NCBI GenBank assembly: GCA_910587815.1 | Contig: CAJUNK010000004.1 | Location: 62,001 to 126,000, forward strand | Direction: 5' to 3' | DNA: 64,000 nucleotides | DNA from: Candidatus Gastranaerophilales bacterium | GTDB lineage: Bacteria; Cyanobacteriota; Vampirovibrionia; Gastranaerophilales; Gastranaerophilaceae | Shown here: piece after piece, positions 10,948 through 19,790 of the stretch | Position numbering within the stretch: the stretch's first letter is position 1 | How the letters are laid out: the number at the start of each line of letters is the position of its first letter | Position numbers and translations under genes: made by a program | The notes under the pieces: model-generated | What the model was told of the DNA's origin: nothing | What the model saw: the letters and a program-made list of their open reading frames with translations, nothing else | Databases searched by the model: none

Positions 10948-11880
10948 TTAGCAGCATTTGGACGGACTATGCTTTGACTGCGCTGCAAGGACCGCAATAA
11001 ACATTAAAATACATCCAAGGATTTCTCTTGAAGTCAATGTTTCATGCAAAATTAAATACCCGGTAAGCACAGCAAAAACACTTTCGAAACTTAAAATTAA
11101 TGAGGCAAGGGCTGGATTTGTATTTTTTTGCGCTATAATCTGCAAAGTATACGCCACACCGCAGGAAATAACACCAGCAAATAAAAGCGACCACCTGCAT
11201 TCATAAATGGCAGCAAGGGTTGGAGTTTCATATATAAATGCAGGAAGCAAAGATATTAATCCAACAACCAAAAACTGCACACAGGAAAGCTTCACGCTAT
11301 CTACCTTTGGGGCATAGTAATCTATTATTAAAATATGAATAGAATATAAAAATGCAGAAATCATAATTAATAAATCGCCAAATTCTATGCTATCAAAGCC
11401 TCCTGATGCACCAACGCAAAGAAAATAAAGCCCAAGTGCACCAAAAAATACACCAATCCAAATGGTTTTAGGAATTTTTTTACCTAAAAATATTGATATC
11501 AAGGGAACAATTATTATATACATAGGACTGATAAAACCTGCTTTTGAGGCCGTTGTATAAACCATTCCTATTTGTTGAATAACACTTGCAAAAAACAATG
11601 CAACGCCGCAGAAAAACCCTGCCTTAATAAAATAGCGGCGCTCTTCCCATTTATTTATGTTTTTATTTGGGCCTTTTTTGATTTTAAAAATTATTATTAA
11701 TAAAAGCAAAGAAAAAGCCCCAAGAAAAGACCTTACAGAATTAAAAGTAATTGGCTCTAAATATTCCATGCCTGCCCTTTGGGCAACAAAACCTGCACCC
11801 CAAATAAATGCCACAATTAAAAGCAAAATATTATTCAAAGAAGGTGTTTTTGAAATTTCTTTTAAGGAGATTTTTTGCAT
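10948..11880 (-). CDS. EamA/DMT-family transporter
   Basis: 310 residues with about ten hydrophobic spans, arranged as two EamA repeats. The first begins NILLLIVAFIWGAGFVAQR and the second with FGDLLIMISAFLYSIHILI. The family (drug/metabolite transporter superfamily, inner membrane) exports metabolites or amino acids; the substrate cannot be read from sequence. It is the last gene of a minus-strand run DUF1015 - debranching enzyme - M20 peptidase - EamA with gaps of 17-31 bases, so co-transcription is likely. Length is normal for the family. Confidence 0.9.
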   Translation of the reverse strand: MQKISLKEISKTPSLNNILLLIVAFIWGAGFVAQRAGMEYLEPITFNSVRSFLGAFSLLLLIIIFKIKKGPNKNINKWEERRYFIKAGFFCGVALFFASVIQQIGMVYTTASKAGFISPMYIIIVPLISIFLGKKIPKTIWIGVFFGALGLYFLCVGASGGFDSIEFGDLLIMISAFLYSIHILIIDYYAPKVDSVKLSCVQFLVVGLISLLPAFIYETPTLAAIYECRWSLLFAGVISCGVAYTLQIIAQKNTNPALASLILSFESVFAVLTGYLILHETLTSREILGCILMFIAVLAAQSKHSPSKCC

Positions 11881-11911
11881 CTTACAAGTCCTTGGTAATA
11901 AATCGCAGGTT

Positions 11912-13165
11912 TTATTGAATTTCTTTTACAAATTCACACAGATATTCATAACCTTTTTTATAACTTTCAATATTAATTTTTTCATCGGATGAGTGCATAT
12001 TATAGACATCCGCTATTCCTAGCAGCACAGGCTTGAATGTTTTATTAAATGCATTCTTCCTGTTTGCATAGATGTGCGTTTCAGCCCCGGCATGGAATGA
12101 TGATATTTTTAAAGACAAATTTACATTTTCAGAAGCGCGTTTTGCTGTATTAATTAAAAATTCATCATCAGATTTTTCAAAAATTGGAAGATGTTCTTCC
12201 AATTCAATCTTAGCAATTGCCAAAGCCGGTGATTTAAAGCCATTTTCATCAATTTCACCATATCTATGGTTAAATTCATTTACTATATTTTCAATTTCTT
12301 CAATTAATTCCTTCTGCGCTTTTATATCAGAGCTTCTGATTGAATAATGTGCGTATGCAATTGTATTTATAATATTGGACATAGAATTTTTTGAAACAAA
12401 TTCAACGGCATCTTGACCCTTTAAATTATTTTTCACCGCCTGATAAAGCGCATTTTCAACACCGCCTGCAATTATTGAACCCAGATTTATAGATGTTACA
12501 GTGCTTTCATCATTTTCATCATATTTATAAACACCTTGTGGAATTTTTGATATTATTTCACTTATTACCTTTGCTGCATTTAACCTTTTGGAATCTGCTA
12601 TATCAAGCCCAGAATGGCCGCCAAATGGAGTTTTTACAGAAATTGTAAGTTTTGTATAACCTGCCCCTGCAATTTCAAAATTCCCTAATTTATCCGAATC
12701 TAAAACAAGGGCATATTCAGAATTCAATTTGTCAAATTCCACATTTTCAATTCCTGTCATTGAATTTTCTTCATCCCTTGTAAAAACCGCCTCCAGCGTA
12801 GGGCAACCAGGCAATTTACCTTCCTTTGCATCAAGAAGAAGTTTTATAATAGCTGCCACCCCTGCTTTATCATCCGCGCCAAGGGTTCTTTTTTTATCAG
12901 TTTCAATAAATACGCCTTTTGCTGTTGTGTTTTCTATTATATTCACTGGCGTATCATCTCCCACAACATCCATGTGGGCTGATAATAAAAGACTTGGTTT
13001 ATTATTGTTTCCTAAGAATCTTGCATAGACATTATTGTATGCATCCTGCCATGTTTCAATTCCAGCATTAGATAATATTTCCATAATTTTTACAGCAACT
13101 TTATCTTCCATCATTGAAGGTGAAGGAATTCTGACAAGTTCTTTAAATATATCTATAAGTTCCAT
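11912..13165 (-). CDS. M20-family metallopeptidase (peptidase T-like)
   Basis: 417 residues. Metal-ligand and catalytic motifs of the M20 family are visible in order: LLLSAHMDVVGDD (His and catalytic Asp), LGADDKAGVAA (bridging Asp), TRDEENSMTG (catalytic Glu pair), and near the C-terminus FHAGAETHIYANR (late His). A dimerisation insert lies between about residues 185 and 300 (FGGHSGLDIADSKRLNAAKV). The order and spacing resemble peptidase T / PepT-like tripeptidases. A cytosolic di-zinc aminopeptidase is expected because no signal peptide is present. Gaps of 17 and 31 bases to its neighbours suggest one transcript with the debranching enzyme and the EamA transporter. Confidence 0.85.
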   Translation of the reverse strand: MELIDIFKELVRIPSPSMMEDKVAVKIMEILSNAGIETWQDAYNNVYARFLGNNNKPSLLLSAHMDVVGDDTPVNIIENTTAKGVFIETDKKRTLGADDKAGVAAIIKLLLDAKEGKLPGCPTLEAVFTRDEENSMTGIENVEFDKLNSEYALVLDSDKLGNFEIAGAGYTKLTISVKTPFGGHSGLDIADSKRLNAAKVISEIISKIPQGVYKYDENDESTVTSINLGSIIAGGVENALYQAVKNNLKGQDAVEFVSKNSMSNIINTIAYAHYSIRSSDIKAQKELIEEIENIVNEFNHRYGEIDENGFKSPALAIAKIELEEHLPIFEKSDDEFLINTAKRASENVNLSLKISSFHAGAETHIYANRKNAFNKTFKPVLLGIADVYNMHSSDEKINIESYKKGYEYLCEFVKEIQ

Positions 13166-13182
13166 TATATAATCCTTTATTG

Positions 13183-15345
13183 TTAATCCTTTATGAGCAT
13201 TAAAACCAACGTGTGCGGCTCAATTGTATAGGTGTGCTCATTTTCATATTGCCCAGGCTCTTCCTTATCAGGTTTATACAAAACCCCGTCAGGATTAAAC
13301 TCATTATTTTTTGTATCAAAAACAATATAGTAATTTTTATTTTCCTCAAATGCTTTTTTTGGAAGAATAAATTTAACATTATTGTTGCCTTTATTTATTG
13401 CAACAAATATTGATTCTTCTTCATTATTTGATGCAAAAGACACAAAATTCATATCAGTAAGCGTCCAAAATGGCGAAAAATCAGGAAACGGACGTGCCAA
13501 ATGACCATAAAATTCCATATTTTCAACATATTGTCTGCTTTTAAAAATTTTATGATTTTTTCTAAAATCAATTAAAGACTTTATAAATAAAGATAATATC
13601 TGCTTTTCTTCTGTTAAATTAAAATTAATATAATTTACAGGCCCATCAATATTGTAACTATTATTATTGCCGCCTTTTGAATGCAGCAAAACATCATCTA
13701 CCTGCACCATAGCACACCCAGATGAAAGCATCAAAAGCGCCATTTGGTTTCTAATTGCTTTATTGCGTAAATTTTTATCACCTCCATAAGATGAACATAA
13801 TTCCCAATCAGAACCGCCGCATGTGCCAGGGGCCTTTTTATCATAAGAATTTAAATCCCATAATGTAAATCCATCATGGCATGATACATAATTTATACTT
13901 TCAGATGGATTGTTGAATTTTTGCGGTGTGCCTGTGATTAGATTTTTCAAACTTAAAAAATCAATATGTTTTGACCTTGTTGAAAAAGCACGTATTGTAT
14001 TCCTTGAAATATCATTCCATTCTGCAAAAAATTCAGGAAAATTCCCTAATTGATAGGCATTATATCCACTACATGTCCAAGGTTCGGCTATCAGATTAAT
14101 GCCATCAGCTGCTTCATCCGGTAAATTTACTTTTAAACCTCTTTCTTCAAGCCTAGTTTTTAAATCTCCCACAATGCTGCGGTTTTTATCATAATACACG
14201 CTGCTATCGGTTTTTGTATCCATTAAAGATGTAGCTAAATCAAAACGAAATGCATCCACACCTTGTTTTATCCAATATTCTAGTGAATCTACTATTATAT
14301 TTTTAAAAGCGATTCCTGCTGTGTTAGAATCATTATGACAACCAGAATTTGCTGCATAAAAACCATTTTTATCAGATTTATAATAGATTTGATTATCAAT
14401 AAGGGCGTATGAAAAAAGATTTACATCATCAGGGTTTCCATTATATATCCTTGCTTCACCAGTATGGTTATAAACCACATCAAGACAAACTTTAATATCT
14501 TCCCTGTGCAGAGCATTTACCATTTCCCTGAATTCAACAATGGCTTCACCATCTTTTTTATTGAATGCATATTTTTTGTGCGGTGCAAAATAGCATAAAG
14601 GCATATATCCCCAATAATTTCCAATATCTTCCTTGTCATCAAATTCAAATACTGGAAGAAATTCAATCATAGTGATACCTAATGATTTTACATATTTTGC
14701 AAATTCTCCTGCTCCTTTAAATGTACCTTTGGCATCCACATTATCAGACAGCATAGTAAGGCTTTTTATATGCACTTCGCCTATAATTTCATCATTTAGC
14801 GCCCTTTTTGATGTTTTTATAATTTCAATATCAGAATTTATTTTAAAAATAGATTTTGGGGCAATTTTTTGATTATCCTCAAAATATTTTTCATTAGACC
14901 TGAAATTTTCTAATTTTGGGTCAACATCAATGTGAAGATGGCTGAGTTCTTTTGTATAAGGGTCAAACGCCAGTTTATTTGGATTAAACCTATTATTAAA
15001 CTCATCCCTTTTTGTTTTGAAACCATCTTTATTTCCAGGGTTCCAATTTTCAGTATACTCATAATTTGGCCCAAAAACCCTAAAGCCATAATATAAAGGT
15101 TCGCCCTTTAAAATATTTTTTATATTACTTATCTCTTTTAGATTTATGGATGCCCTAAAAATATCTTCTTCTTTTGTCATTTTTATGGTCAAAACTGCAT
15201 CTTCGCCTTTTGGTTTGTCAAAAAGACAAAGTAGGACATTAGTTCCATTTATTGAAAACAGGCTGAAATTAATACAGCTTGTCTGTGCATCAAAACTGGC
15301 GCCAAATCTTGTATTTGATGTGGTTTGTAATGTATTTTGAAACAT
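13183..15345 (-). CDS. glgX: Isoamylase/GlgX-type glycogen debranching enzyme (GH13)
   Basis: 720 residues. An N-terminal CBM48-like module (YYGFRVFGP, then FNPNKLAFDPYTKEL) precedes a GH13 barrel with the four conserved regions: DVVYNHTGE (I), GVDAFRFDLA (II, nucleophile Asp), LIAEPWTCSG (III, acid/base Glu) and VSCHDGFTLWDL (IV). The SCHDGFTL signature and the later GGNNNSYN are typical of bacterial GlgX and isoamylases, which cleave alpha-1,6 branches of glycogen. The usual GDE in the motif before GGNNN reads VDDVLLHSKGGNNN here, a small departure. No signal peptide, so cytosolic glycogen breakdown is likely. The exact choice between GlgX and isoamylase cannot be settled by eye. Confidence 0.85.
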   Translation of the reverse strand: MFQNTLQTTSNTRFGASFDAQTSCINFSLFSINGTNVLLCLFDKPKGEDAVLTIKMTKEEDIFRASINLKEISNIKNILKGEPLYYGFRVFGPNYEYTENWNPGNKDGFKTKRDEFNNRFNPNKLAFDPYTKELSHLHIDVDPKLENFRSNEKYFEDNQKIAPKSIFKINSDIEIIKTSKRALNDEIIGEVHIKSLTMLSDNVDAKGTFKGAGEFAKYVKSLGITMIEFLPVFEFDDKEDIGNYWGYMPLCYFAPHKKYAFNKKDGEAIVEFREMVNALHREDIKVCLDVVYNHTGEARIYNGNPDDVNLFSYALIDNQIYYKSDKNGFYAANSGCHNDSNTAGIAFKNIIVDSLEYWIKQGVDAFRFDLATSLMDTKTDSSVYYDKNRSIVGDLKTRLEERGLKVNLPDEAADGINLIAEPWTCSGYNAYQLGNFPEFFAEWNDISRNTIRAFSTRSKHIDFLSLKNLITGTPQKFNNPSESINYVSCHDGFTLWDLNSYDKKAPGTCGGSDWELCSSYGGDKNLRNKAIRNQMALLMLSSGCAMVQVDDVLLHSKGGNNNSYNIDGPVNYINFNLTEEKQILSLFIKSLIDFRKNHKIFKSRQYVENMEFYGHLARPFPDFSPFWTLTDMNFVSFASNNEEESIFVAINKGNNNVKFILPKKAFEENKNYYIVFDTKNNEFNPDGVLYKPDKEEPGQYENEHTYTIEPHTLVLMLIKD

Positions 15346-15374
15346 AAAAATTCCTTATGATTTATTTTAAAGCC

Positions 15375-16646
15375 CTATTTTAAAGGGTTTATTGCAACGC
15401 CTGATAATAATTTCGGATAGAAATAAGTTGATTTTTGAGGCATTCTATATCCCGCACCTGAAATATCCTTAATATCCTGCATTTTAGGATATGCCATAAT
15501 AAAGCTTGCTTCAGCTGTTCCTTTATCTATCATATCAAAAGCTTCAAACTCTTGTTTTATGTATTTTATACCATCTTGAGACATTTGTTCTTCCTTAGTG
15601 TATCCTAGCTCATTGGTTATAATTAATTCATGAAGAACAGTTAAATCTAGTTTTTTTAATTCATCTGGCGCATCTATTAAATCTTCTACATTATCTTTTA
15701 GTCTCAAAAGATAGAATTTATTTACATTCTTCATATAAAGGCCCATAGAAATGCGCTGCGCATTTGACTTTTCAAGCTCTGCCAAAAATTTAGCTTTTAC
15801 ATCCTTTTTATTTAAGCTGTTAAATGTATAATCAGTAAGGTCGTAATATTTTTTAACACTTTCTAACAAAACGTAAGGTTCTATGAATTTTGTGATAATT
15901 CTATGTGTTGGAAAAATAATTAAATTGTCATCTTCTGAATTTGTAAAATAGCTCATCACATATTGGCTTTCAGGAGTATTACATTCTTTAGAATAATTTA
16001 GTGCTGTTTCATATCTGTGATGGCCATCCGCAATTAAAAGCGTTTTGTTTGATAAAAGTTTTTGAATTTTTTCAATGTCAGATGGTTCATCAATAATATA
16101 AACAAGATTTTGCACGCCTTTATCATCAGTTACATCGATTAAAGGAGTATTTTTTATGTATTTTGGTGCTATTTCATTTTCAACCAGCATTGAAGAATCA
16201 GAATAAACCATAAAAATTTGGCTGAAATTAGCTTCACATGCGCGTGTTAATTTTAACCTATCCTCTTTTGGCCCGCCCATAGTATATTCATGGGGAAGGA
16301 TATTTTTTGTTGAAAATTCTTCCACCTTATTTTTTGCAATAAAACCTTTTCTTTCAACATGCCTGCCGTTTTCTGTAGTGTATTTTTGGATGATATAAAA
16401 AATAGCAGGCTTGTCTGTTTTTATTAAAACATTTTCCTTTTGCCAGTTTTCAAAACTTTTTTTAGCATCAGAATATCTATCCTCTGCGTTCGATAAAATC
16501 AGCCTTACAATATTATATGGACTTTTCTCATATAATTTTTGCTGTTCTTCTTTTGTTATAACATCATAGGGCGGTGCAAAACAATCTTTAATATCCACTT
16601 TTTCCTGATTGTAAATAATTGCACTTAAAGGCTGAACTTCTACCAT
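15375..16646 (-). CDS. DUF1015 family protein
   Basis: 423 residues matching the DUF1015 family: N-terminal CFAPPYDVITKEEQ, then NPYNIVRLIL-like text (SPYNIVRLILSNAEDRY), GFIAKNKVEEFS, LPHEYTMGGPKEDRL, and the family hallmark ADGHHRYETALNYS near residue 205. The biochemical role of most members is unsettled. The His-rich GHHRYE motif is the best candidate active site. A GGAGG Shine-Dalgarno lies just before the ATG. It is the first gene of a four-gene minus-strand run; the promoter is expected in the 149-base gap shared with the divergent 233-aa gene. Confidence 0.85.
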   Translation of the reverse strand: MVEVQPLSAIIYNQEKVDIKDCFAPPYDVITKEEQQKLYEKSPYNIVRLILSNAEDRYSDAKKSFENWQKENVLIKTDKPAIFYIIQKYTTENGRHVERKGFIAKNKVEEFSTKNILPHEYTMGGPKEDRLKLTRACEANFSQIFMVYSDSSMLVENEIAPKYIKNTPLIDVTDDKGVQNLVYIIDEPSDIEKIQKLLSNKTLLIADGHHRYETALNYSKECNTPESQYVMSYFTNSEDDNLIIFPTHRIITKFIEPYVLLESVKKYYDLTDYTFNSLNKKDVKAKFLAELEKSNAQRISMGLYMKNVNKFYLLRLKDNVEDLIDAPDELKKLDLTVLHELIITNELGYTKEEQMSQDGIKYIKQEFEAFDMIDKGTAEASFIMAYPKMQDIKDISGAGYRMPQKSTYFYPKLLSGVAINPLK

Positions 16647-16752
16647 TTTACTCCTCCAAAACGTTTTTATGATTTTATTCTAAATTAAAATAAGGGCGTT
16701 GTAAACAAATATTAAAAGTATTAAGTAAGAAACGCAATTTTTAGGTAGCAAA

Positions 16753-16769
16753 ATACTTTATTAAAGTAT
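16753..16769. promoter_or_regulatory. 17-bp perfect palindrome upstream of the 233-aa gene
   Basis: ATACTTTA-T-TAAAGTAT is perfectly symmetric and lies 27 bases before the ATG at 16796, in the short divergent gap with the DUF1015 gene. Position and symmetry fit an operator; the AT-rich arms also fit chance. No regulator was identified. Confidence 0.35.
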
Positions 16770-16795
16770 AGAAGGTAGAAGGTATTTTTAATTTT

Positions 16796-17497
16796 ATGTG
16801 TGCGGGTTCTGTTGAAGGAATAGTACAAACAGGAATATTTTTCATCCGAAACGGAGGAAAGGTAGCCTCAGGCAGCGATAAGGGACGAATTGGCGTAGCA
16901 GGAGCGCAATTAGGTTCTTTGACAGATAAAGTTGCAAGCGGTGCATCTATATTTGGAAATGAAATTTCAGGAGCAGCAGGCGGAATCTTAAAGACGGCAG
17001 ATTCTGGAATTCTTGCAATAACAGATAAAATGGGCTGCACAAATGCTGTTGAAAATATAGCCGCAGAAGCAGGTACAAAATCTGTATTTGGAGCCTTGGC
17101 GCAAAAAGCCGTAAACCCCTTACTTATAGGCGCAGCAGGCATTAGGATTTTAAAAGACGATGACCAATATGCTGCACTTATTGAAGAAGGCAGCGCTATG
17201 GGATTAATGTTTGGTGCAGAAAAATTAATGAAAACTCAAAGAAAAACTTTTTACGCTCTTGCACAAGGAAGTGAAGCAGCACTAAAGGAAGCAGCAGACT
17301 TAGGCGGTATAAAAAAAATAATGTCAGAAGCTGCAAAGAAATTTAAAGGGCTATCAAAAGGAAAGCAAACAGCAGCAAAAATAGGACTTGAAGTATTATT
17401 TGTTGCAGGTTCTGTTTTAGCATACGGCATAGGCAAAAAAATAGGCAAAGCCCTTTCAGGCAGAGACCACAACACCAACAACACACAAAAAGCCTAA
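16796..17497 (+). CDS. Uncharacterised 233-aa Gly/Ala-rich protein with C-terminal membrane segment
   Basis: I do not recognise this protein. Residues 1-115 are rich in Gly and Ala with a repetitive feel (IGVAGAQLGSLTDKVASGAS, then ISGAAGGILKTADSGILAIT). The middle is charged and helical (KTQRKTFYALAQGSEAALKE). A hydrophobic stretch near the C-terminus (LEVLFVAGSVLAYGIGKKIG) could insert in a membrane, followed by a polar tail. The start ATG 16796 has GTAGAAGG 13-20 bases upstream, a loose ribosome site. A long minus-strand ORF opposite (16741-17142) is Pro/Ala-rich and looks like its shadow. A rho-independent terminator follows at 17561. The gene stands alone. Confidence 0.65.
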   Translation: MCAGSVEGIVQTGIFFIRNGGKVASGSDKGRIGVAGAQLGSLTDKVASGASIFGNEISGAAGGILKTADSGILAITDKMGCTNAVENIAAEAGTKSVFGALAQKAVNPLLIGAAGIRILKDDDQYAALIEEGSAMGLMFGAEKLMKTQRKTFYALAQGSEAALKEAADLGGIKKIMSEAAKKFKGLSKGKQTAAKIGLEVLFVAGSVLAYGIGKKIGKALSGRDHNTNNTQKA

Positions 17498-17560
17498 AGA
17501 CTAACAATAGATGCATTAACAACTTTTAACAACAAAACAACCTAACAAAATAGTTACTCA

Positions 17561-17586
17561 AGCCCTTAAATAAGGGCTTTTTTATT
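17561..17586 (+). terminator. Rho-independent terminator after the 233-aa gene
   Basis: AGCCCTTA - AA - TAAGGGCT followed by TTTTTATT: an 8-bp stem with a tiny loop and a T-run, 64 bases past the stop codon. Confidence 0.8.
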
Positions 17587-17746
17587 ATTCAAAAATTTTA
17601 ATAAATGCACTTTTTTAAGGCTTTTGAAGGATTTAAAAAAGAATCAAGTTCTATAGAATCAAAATGGGTAAGCCCTATAAACCTACTCCCTTTTGCAAAA
17701 CAACGTCTTATTAAGGCCAGTTTGTAAGAAAGGAGGTGGAAAGCAA

Positions 17747-17821
17747 ATGATAATTAGTGAAAAAGCGCTAATAATTATTCTTTTAATAATCTTAGCGCTA
17801 AATCAATTAATAAATCATTAG
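17747..17821 (+). CDS. 24-aa hydrophobic peptide, type I toxin-like
   Basis: A 24-codon ORF starts at ATG 17747 with AAGGAGGTGG 7-16 bases upstream, one of the strongest Shine-Dalgarnos in the window. The peptide starts MIISEK, has a core of Leu/Ile/Ala (ALIIILLIILAL) long enough for one membrane span, and ends with a polar NQLINH tail. Length, single span and very strong ribosome site are the features of Fst/holin-like type I toxins. The coding DNA itself forms a long hairpin (separate entry) and a stem-loop follows at 17832. An alternative is a leader peptide, but the next gene is convergent, so there is nothing to attenuate. No homology could be checked. Confidence 0.5.
   Translation: MIISEKALIIILLIILALNQLINH
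17764..17800. repeat. Inverted repeat inside the 24-aa peptide gene
   Basis: AGCGCTAATAATTATT and AATAATCTTAGCGCT face each other across a short AT loop, giving a stem of about 15 bp with one or two mismatches that covers about half of the small coding sequence. Such a fold could hide or expose the message, or represent a palindromic unit. Confidence 0.6.
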
Positions 17822-17831
17822 GGCTTTTAAA

Positions 17832-17852
17832 GTGCAGGGGCCTAACCTGCAC
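17832..17852. terminator. Stem-loop after the 24-aa peptide
   Basis: GTGCAGG - GGCCTAA - CCTGCAC, a perfect 7-bp stem, flanked by GGGC (17821-17824) and GCCC just after it. AT-rich DNA with a short T-run follows. Probably ends the short transcript. Confidence 0.55.
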
Positions 17853-17905
17853 GCCCAATATATTTTTATTATAAACCGTTTTTATTAAATTACAATACAC
17901 AAATT

Positions 17906-18601
17906 TTAGCTGCCGACACTAAGACCTGCACATAGATTTATATTTTGGCCAGTAAGACCCTTTGCCTCATCTGAAATTAAATATTTTATTAAATTTGATA
18001 TTTCTATTGGCTGAATAAATCTTCTTTGCGGCACAACATCTAAAATTTCAGCCTTGTCTTGTTCATTTATATCGTTCAAAATAGGGGTCTCTACCCAGCC
18101 AGGGCTGATACAATTTACCGTAATATTGTATTGGGCAAGCTCTAGCGCTAATGATTTTGTCATACCATAAAGCCCCGCCTTTGTTGCAGCATAAAGGCTT
18201 GCATTTGCTTCACCCACGGATGCTGAAATTGATGAAATATTTATTATTCTGCCAAATCTTTTTTCTTTCATTTGCGAAACACATAAAGAAGCCAAATAAT
18301 AAGGAATAGAAAGATTTAAAAGCATTACTCTTTCAATATCATAATCTTGGACACGCTCTATTGGAGAATAATAATATTCGCCTGCATTATTAATTAAAAC
18401 ATCAATATTCCCAAAAGCCTCTATGGCCTTTTCATAAAGCATTTTTGCATGTTCAAAGCAAGAAAGCGGTATGCTAAAATAATCAGGTTCATCAAGTTCA
18501 CGCCTGCCTGTTTTAAATACTTTGTGACCACTTGCCTTTAGGACTTTTGAAGTTTCTAAGCCAATTCCTGAAGAAGAACCTGTAATTAATACATTTGCCA
18601 T
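17906..18601 (-). CDS. Short-chain dehydrogenase/reductase (SDR)
   Basis: 231 residues with the classical SDR pattern: TGSSSGIG cofactor loop at residues 7-14, NNAG near 72-75, catalytic Ser in INISSISAS (about 122-130), and YAATK (Tyr/Lys pair) near 137-141. FabG-like, NAD(P)H-dependent, cytosolic. The cofactor loop is followed by a basic GRR (33-35), which favours NADPH. Substrate unknown; the C-terminal GLTGQNINLCAGLSVG resembles the FabG end, so a 3-oxoacyl reductase is possible. The gene lies 9 bases after an unrelated small protein gene, so they probably share a transcript. Confidence 0.85.
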   Translation of the reverse strand: MANVLITGSSSGIGLETSKVLKASGHKVFKTGRRELDEPDYFSIPLSCFEHAKMLYEKAIEAFGNIDVLINNAGEYYYSPIERVQDYDIERVMLLNLSIPYYLASLCVSQMKEKRFGRIINISSISASVGEANASLYAATKAGLYGMTKSLALELAQYNITVNCISPGWVETPILNDINEQDKAEILDVVPQRRFIQPIEISNLIKYLISDEAKGLTGQNINLCAGLSVGS

Positions 18602-18610
18602 ATTTTCACC

Positions 18611-18946
18611 CTATTTACCAAATTCAAACGGATTTTGATTTGTATATTTTACAACAATATCTGATATTGAACTTAACAATTTTTCACGTTCTTTCGGCGA
18701 GAGCTCTCTTATGGATTCAATTGCAGTATGTAAATTAGGATTATGGTCATACCATCTTTGATATTGTCGCGGGTTATGTTCTGCAATAATCTTAATAAAT
18801 TTCTTAAAATCTTTTTCAATTACTTTTGGAACATAGAGTAAAATATCAACTGCAACTTTTGATTGAATATCCTCTGGAAGCCCCTGCAATAGTGTCATAA
18901 AGGCACTTAAATACTTATCTTTATCATACCATCTTAAATTCTTCAT
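18611..18946 (-). CDS. Uncharacterised 111-aa protein
   Basis: Not recognised. The protein is soluble-looking and helical, with an aromatic and basic start (MKNLRWYDKDKYLSAFMTLL), a middle AEHNPRQYQRWYDHNPNL and an end LSSISDIVVKYTNQNPFEF. No Cys, no membrane segment. Spacing of 9 bases to the SDR gene suggests an operon of two. The start is supported by its position after a clear AT-rich promoter-like gap shared with the divergent HU gene. Confidence 0.6.
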   Translation of the reverse strand: MKNLRWYDKDKYLSAFMTLLQGLPEDIQSKVAVDILLYVPKVIEKDFKKFIKIIAEHNPRQYQRWYDHNPNLHTAIESIRELSPKEREKLLSSISDIVVKYTNQNPFEFGK

Positions 18947-19068
18947 AACTTTATTATATCAAATTTTATAAAAAATTTAATATTATTTTTGTATTTACAA
19001 ATAAAAAAACTTGCAACATGCCCAAAAATTCAATATAATCATACAAGAAATAAGGAAAGGGGTTCTAA

Positions 19069-19347
19069 ATGAACAAAGAAGAATTAGTACAAGAAATTGC
19101 TAAAAAAGCGAAAGTTACTCAAAAAGAAGCAGCTGAAGTTTTAAACGGTTTCATTGAAACTGTTCAAAAATCTGTTTCTAAAGGACAAAAAGTTACATTA
19201 GTTGGTTTTGGTACTTTTGAAGCACGTAAAAGAGCTGCTAGAACCGGCCGTAACCCACAAACTGGCAAAGAAATCAAAATTGCTGCAAAAACAGTTCCTG
19301 CATTTTCTGCTGGTAAAAAATTCAAAGAACTTGTTAACAAAAAATAG
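19069..19347 (+). CDS. hup: HU-family DNA-binding protein
   Basis: 92 residues with a full HU/IHF fold: MNKEELVQEIAKKAKVTQKE at the start, VTLVGFGTFEARKRAARTG leading to the arm, and GRNPQTGKEIKIAAKTVPAF with the intercalating Pro at the arm tip. Codon choice is cleaner and more GC-rich than the neighbours, as in highly expressed genes. GGAAAGGGG sits just before the ATG. A nucleoid protein acting as a homodimer is expected. A strong terminator follows at 19433. Confidence 0.95.
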   Translation: MNKEELVQEIAKKAKVTQKEAAEVLNGFIETVQKSVSKGQKVTLVGFGTFEARKRAARTGRNPQTGKEIKIAAKTVPAFSAGKKFKELVNKK

Positions 19348-19432
19348 TGCGTGAAGCTGGTGCGGTAATCGCCAAGACGATAGGTTTTGCAATTTTAAAG
19401 CACTACAGCAGAACAACAGTTAGCAAATATTT

Positions 19433-19463
19433 AAAAACTGCCTGAAGTTATCAGGCAGTTTTT
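19433..19463 (+). terminator. Terminator of the HU gene
   Basis: AAAAACTGCCTGA / TCAGGCAGTTTTT form a 13-bp stem with a 5-base loop and a terminal T-run, 86 bases past the stop. Confidence 0.9.
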
Positions 19464-19532
19464 ATTATTCTAATTTTTCATCATCAGAAGGTCTTTTGCT
19501 CTCGTCATCGCGATAAGTATATACCCCCCCAT

Positions 19533-19650
19533 CGTCATTGCGAGCAAAGCGCGGCAATTCAAAACTCTCTGTCATGCTGCCCTCGCGTCATCCTGAACTT
19601 GTTTTATTCCAATGAGCAGCCGTCATGCTGAATTTATTTCAGCATCTTAG
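19533..19650. repeat. Cluster of dispersed palindromic repeat units
   Basis: Three units stand close together: CGTCATTGCGAGCAAAGCGC (from 19533), CGTCATCCTGAACTTGTTTT (from 19586) and CGTCATGCTGAATTTATTTC running into AGCATCTTAG (19621-19650). The last has an 8-bp stem ATGCTGAA/TTCAGCAT. These consensus types are familiar as genome-dispersed repeats in several bacterial phyla (similar to Rickettsia palindromic elements). A further copy lies inside the prepilin gene near 44320. Confidence 0.7.
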
Positions 19651-19790
19651 CGGCGTACGCTTTTATTCATTTGGCTAACATCTTATCTATCCCTGACAAT
19701 TATTTATTCAAGCGGGCCTGCAACGGTAAAAGAAACATTAAAGTTTTTTACATATTTTCTTTAAAATGAAGAATATTTAAAAAACATGCA

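Noticed and set aside
16741..17142. 133-aa minus-strand ORF opposite the 233-aa gene
   Set aside because: Pro/Ala-rich composition typical of an antisense shadow; the plus frame has the better start and a terminator.
19348..19432. Possible tRNA or small RNA between HU and its terminator
   Set aside because: No T-loop, acceptor pairing or anticodon arm could be built; treated as HU 3' untranslated region.
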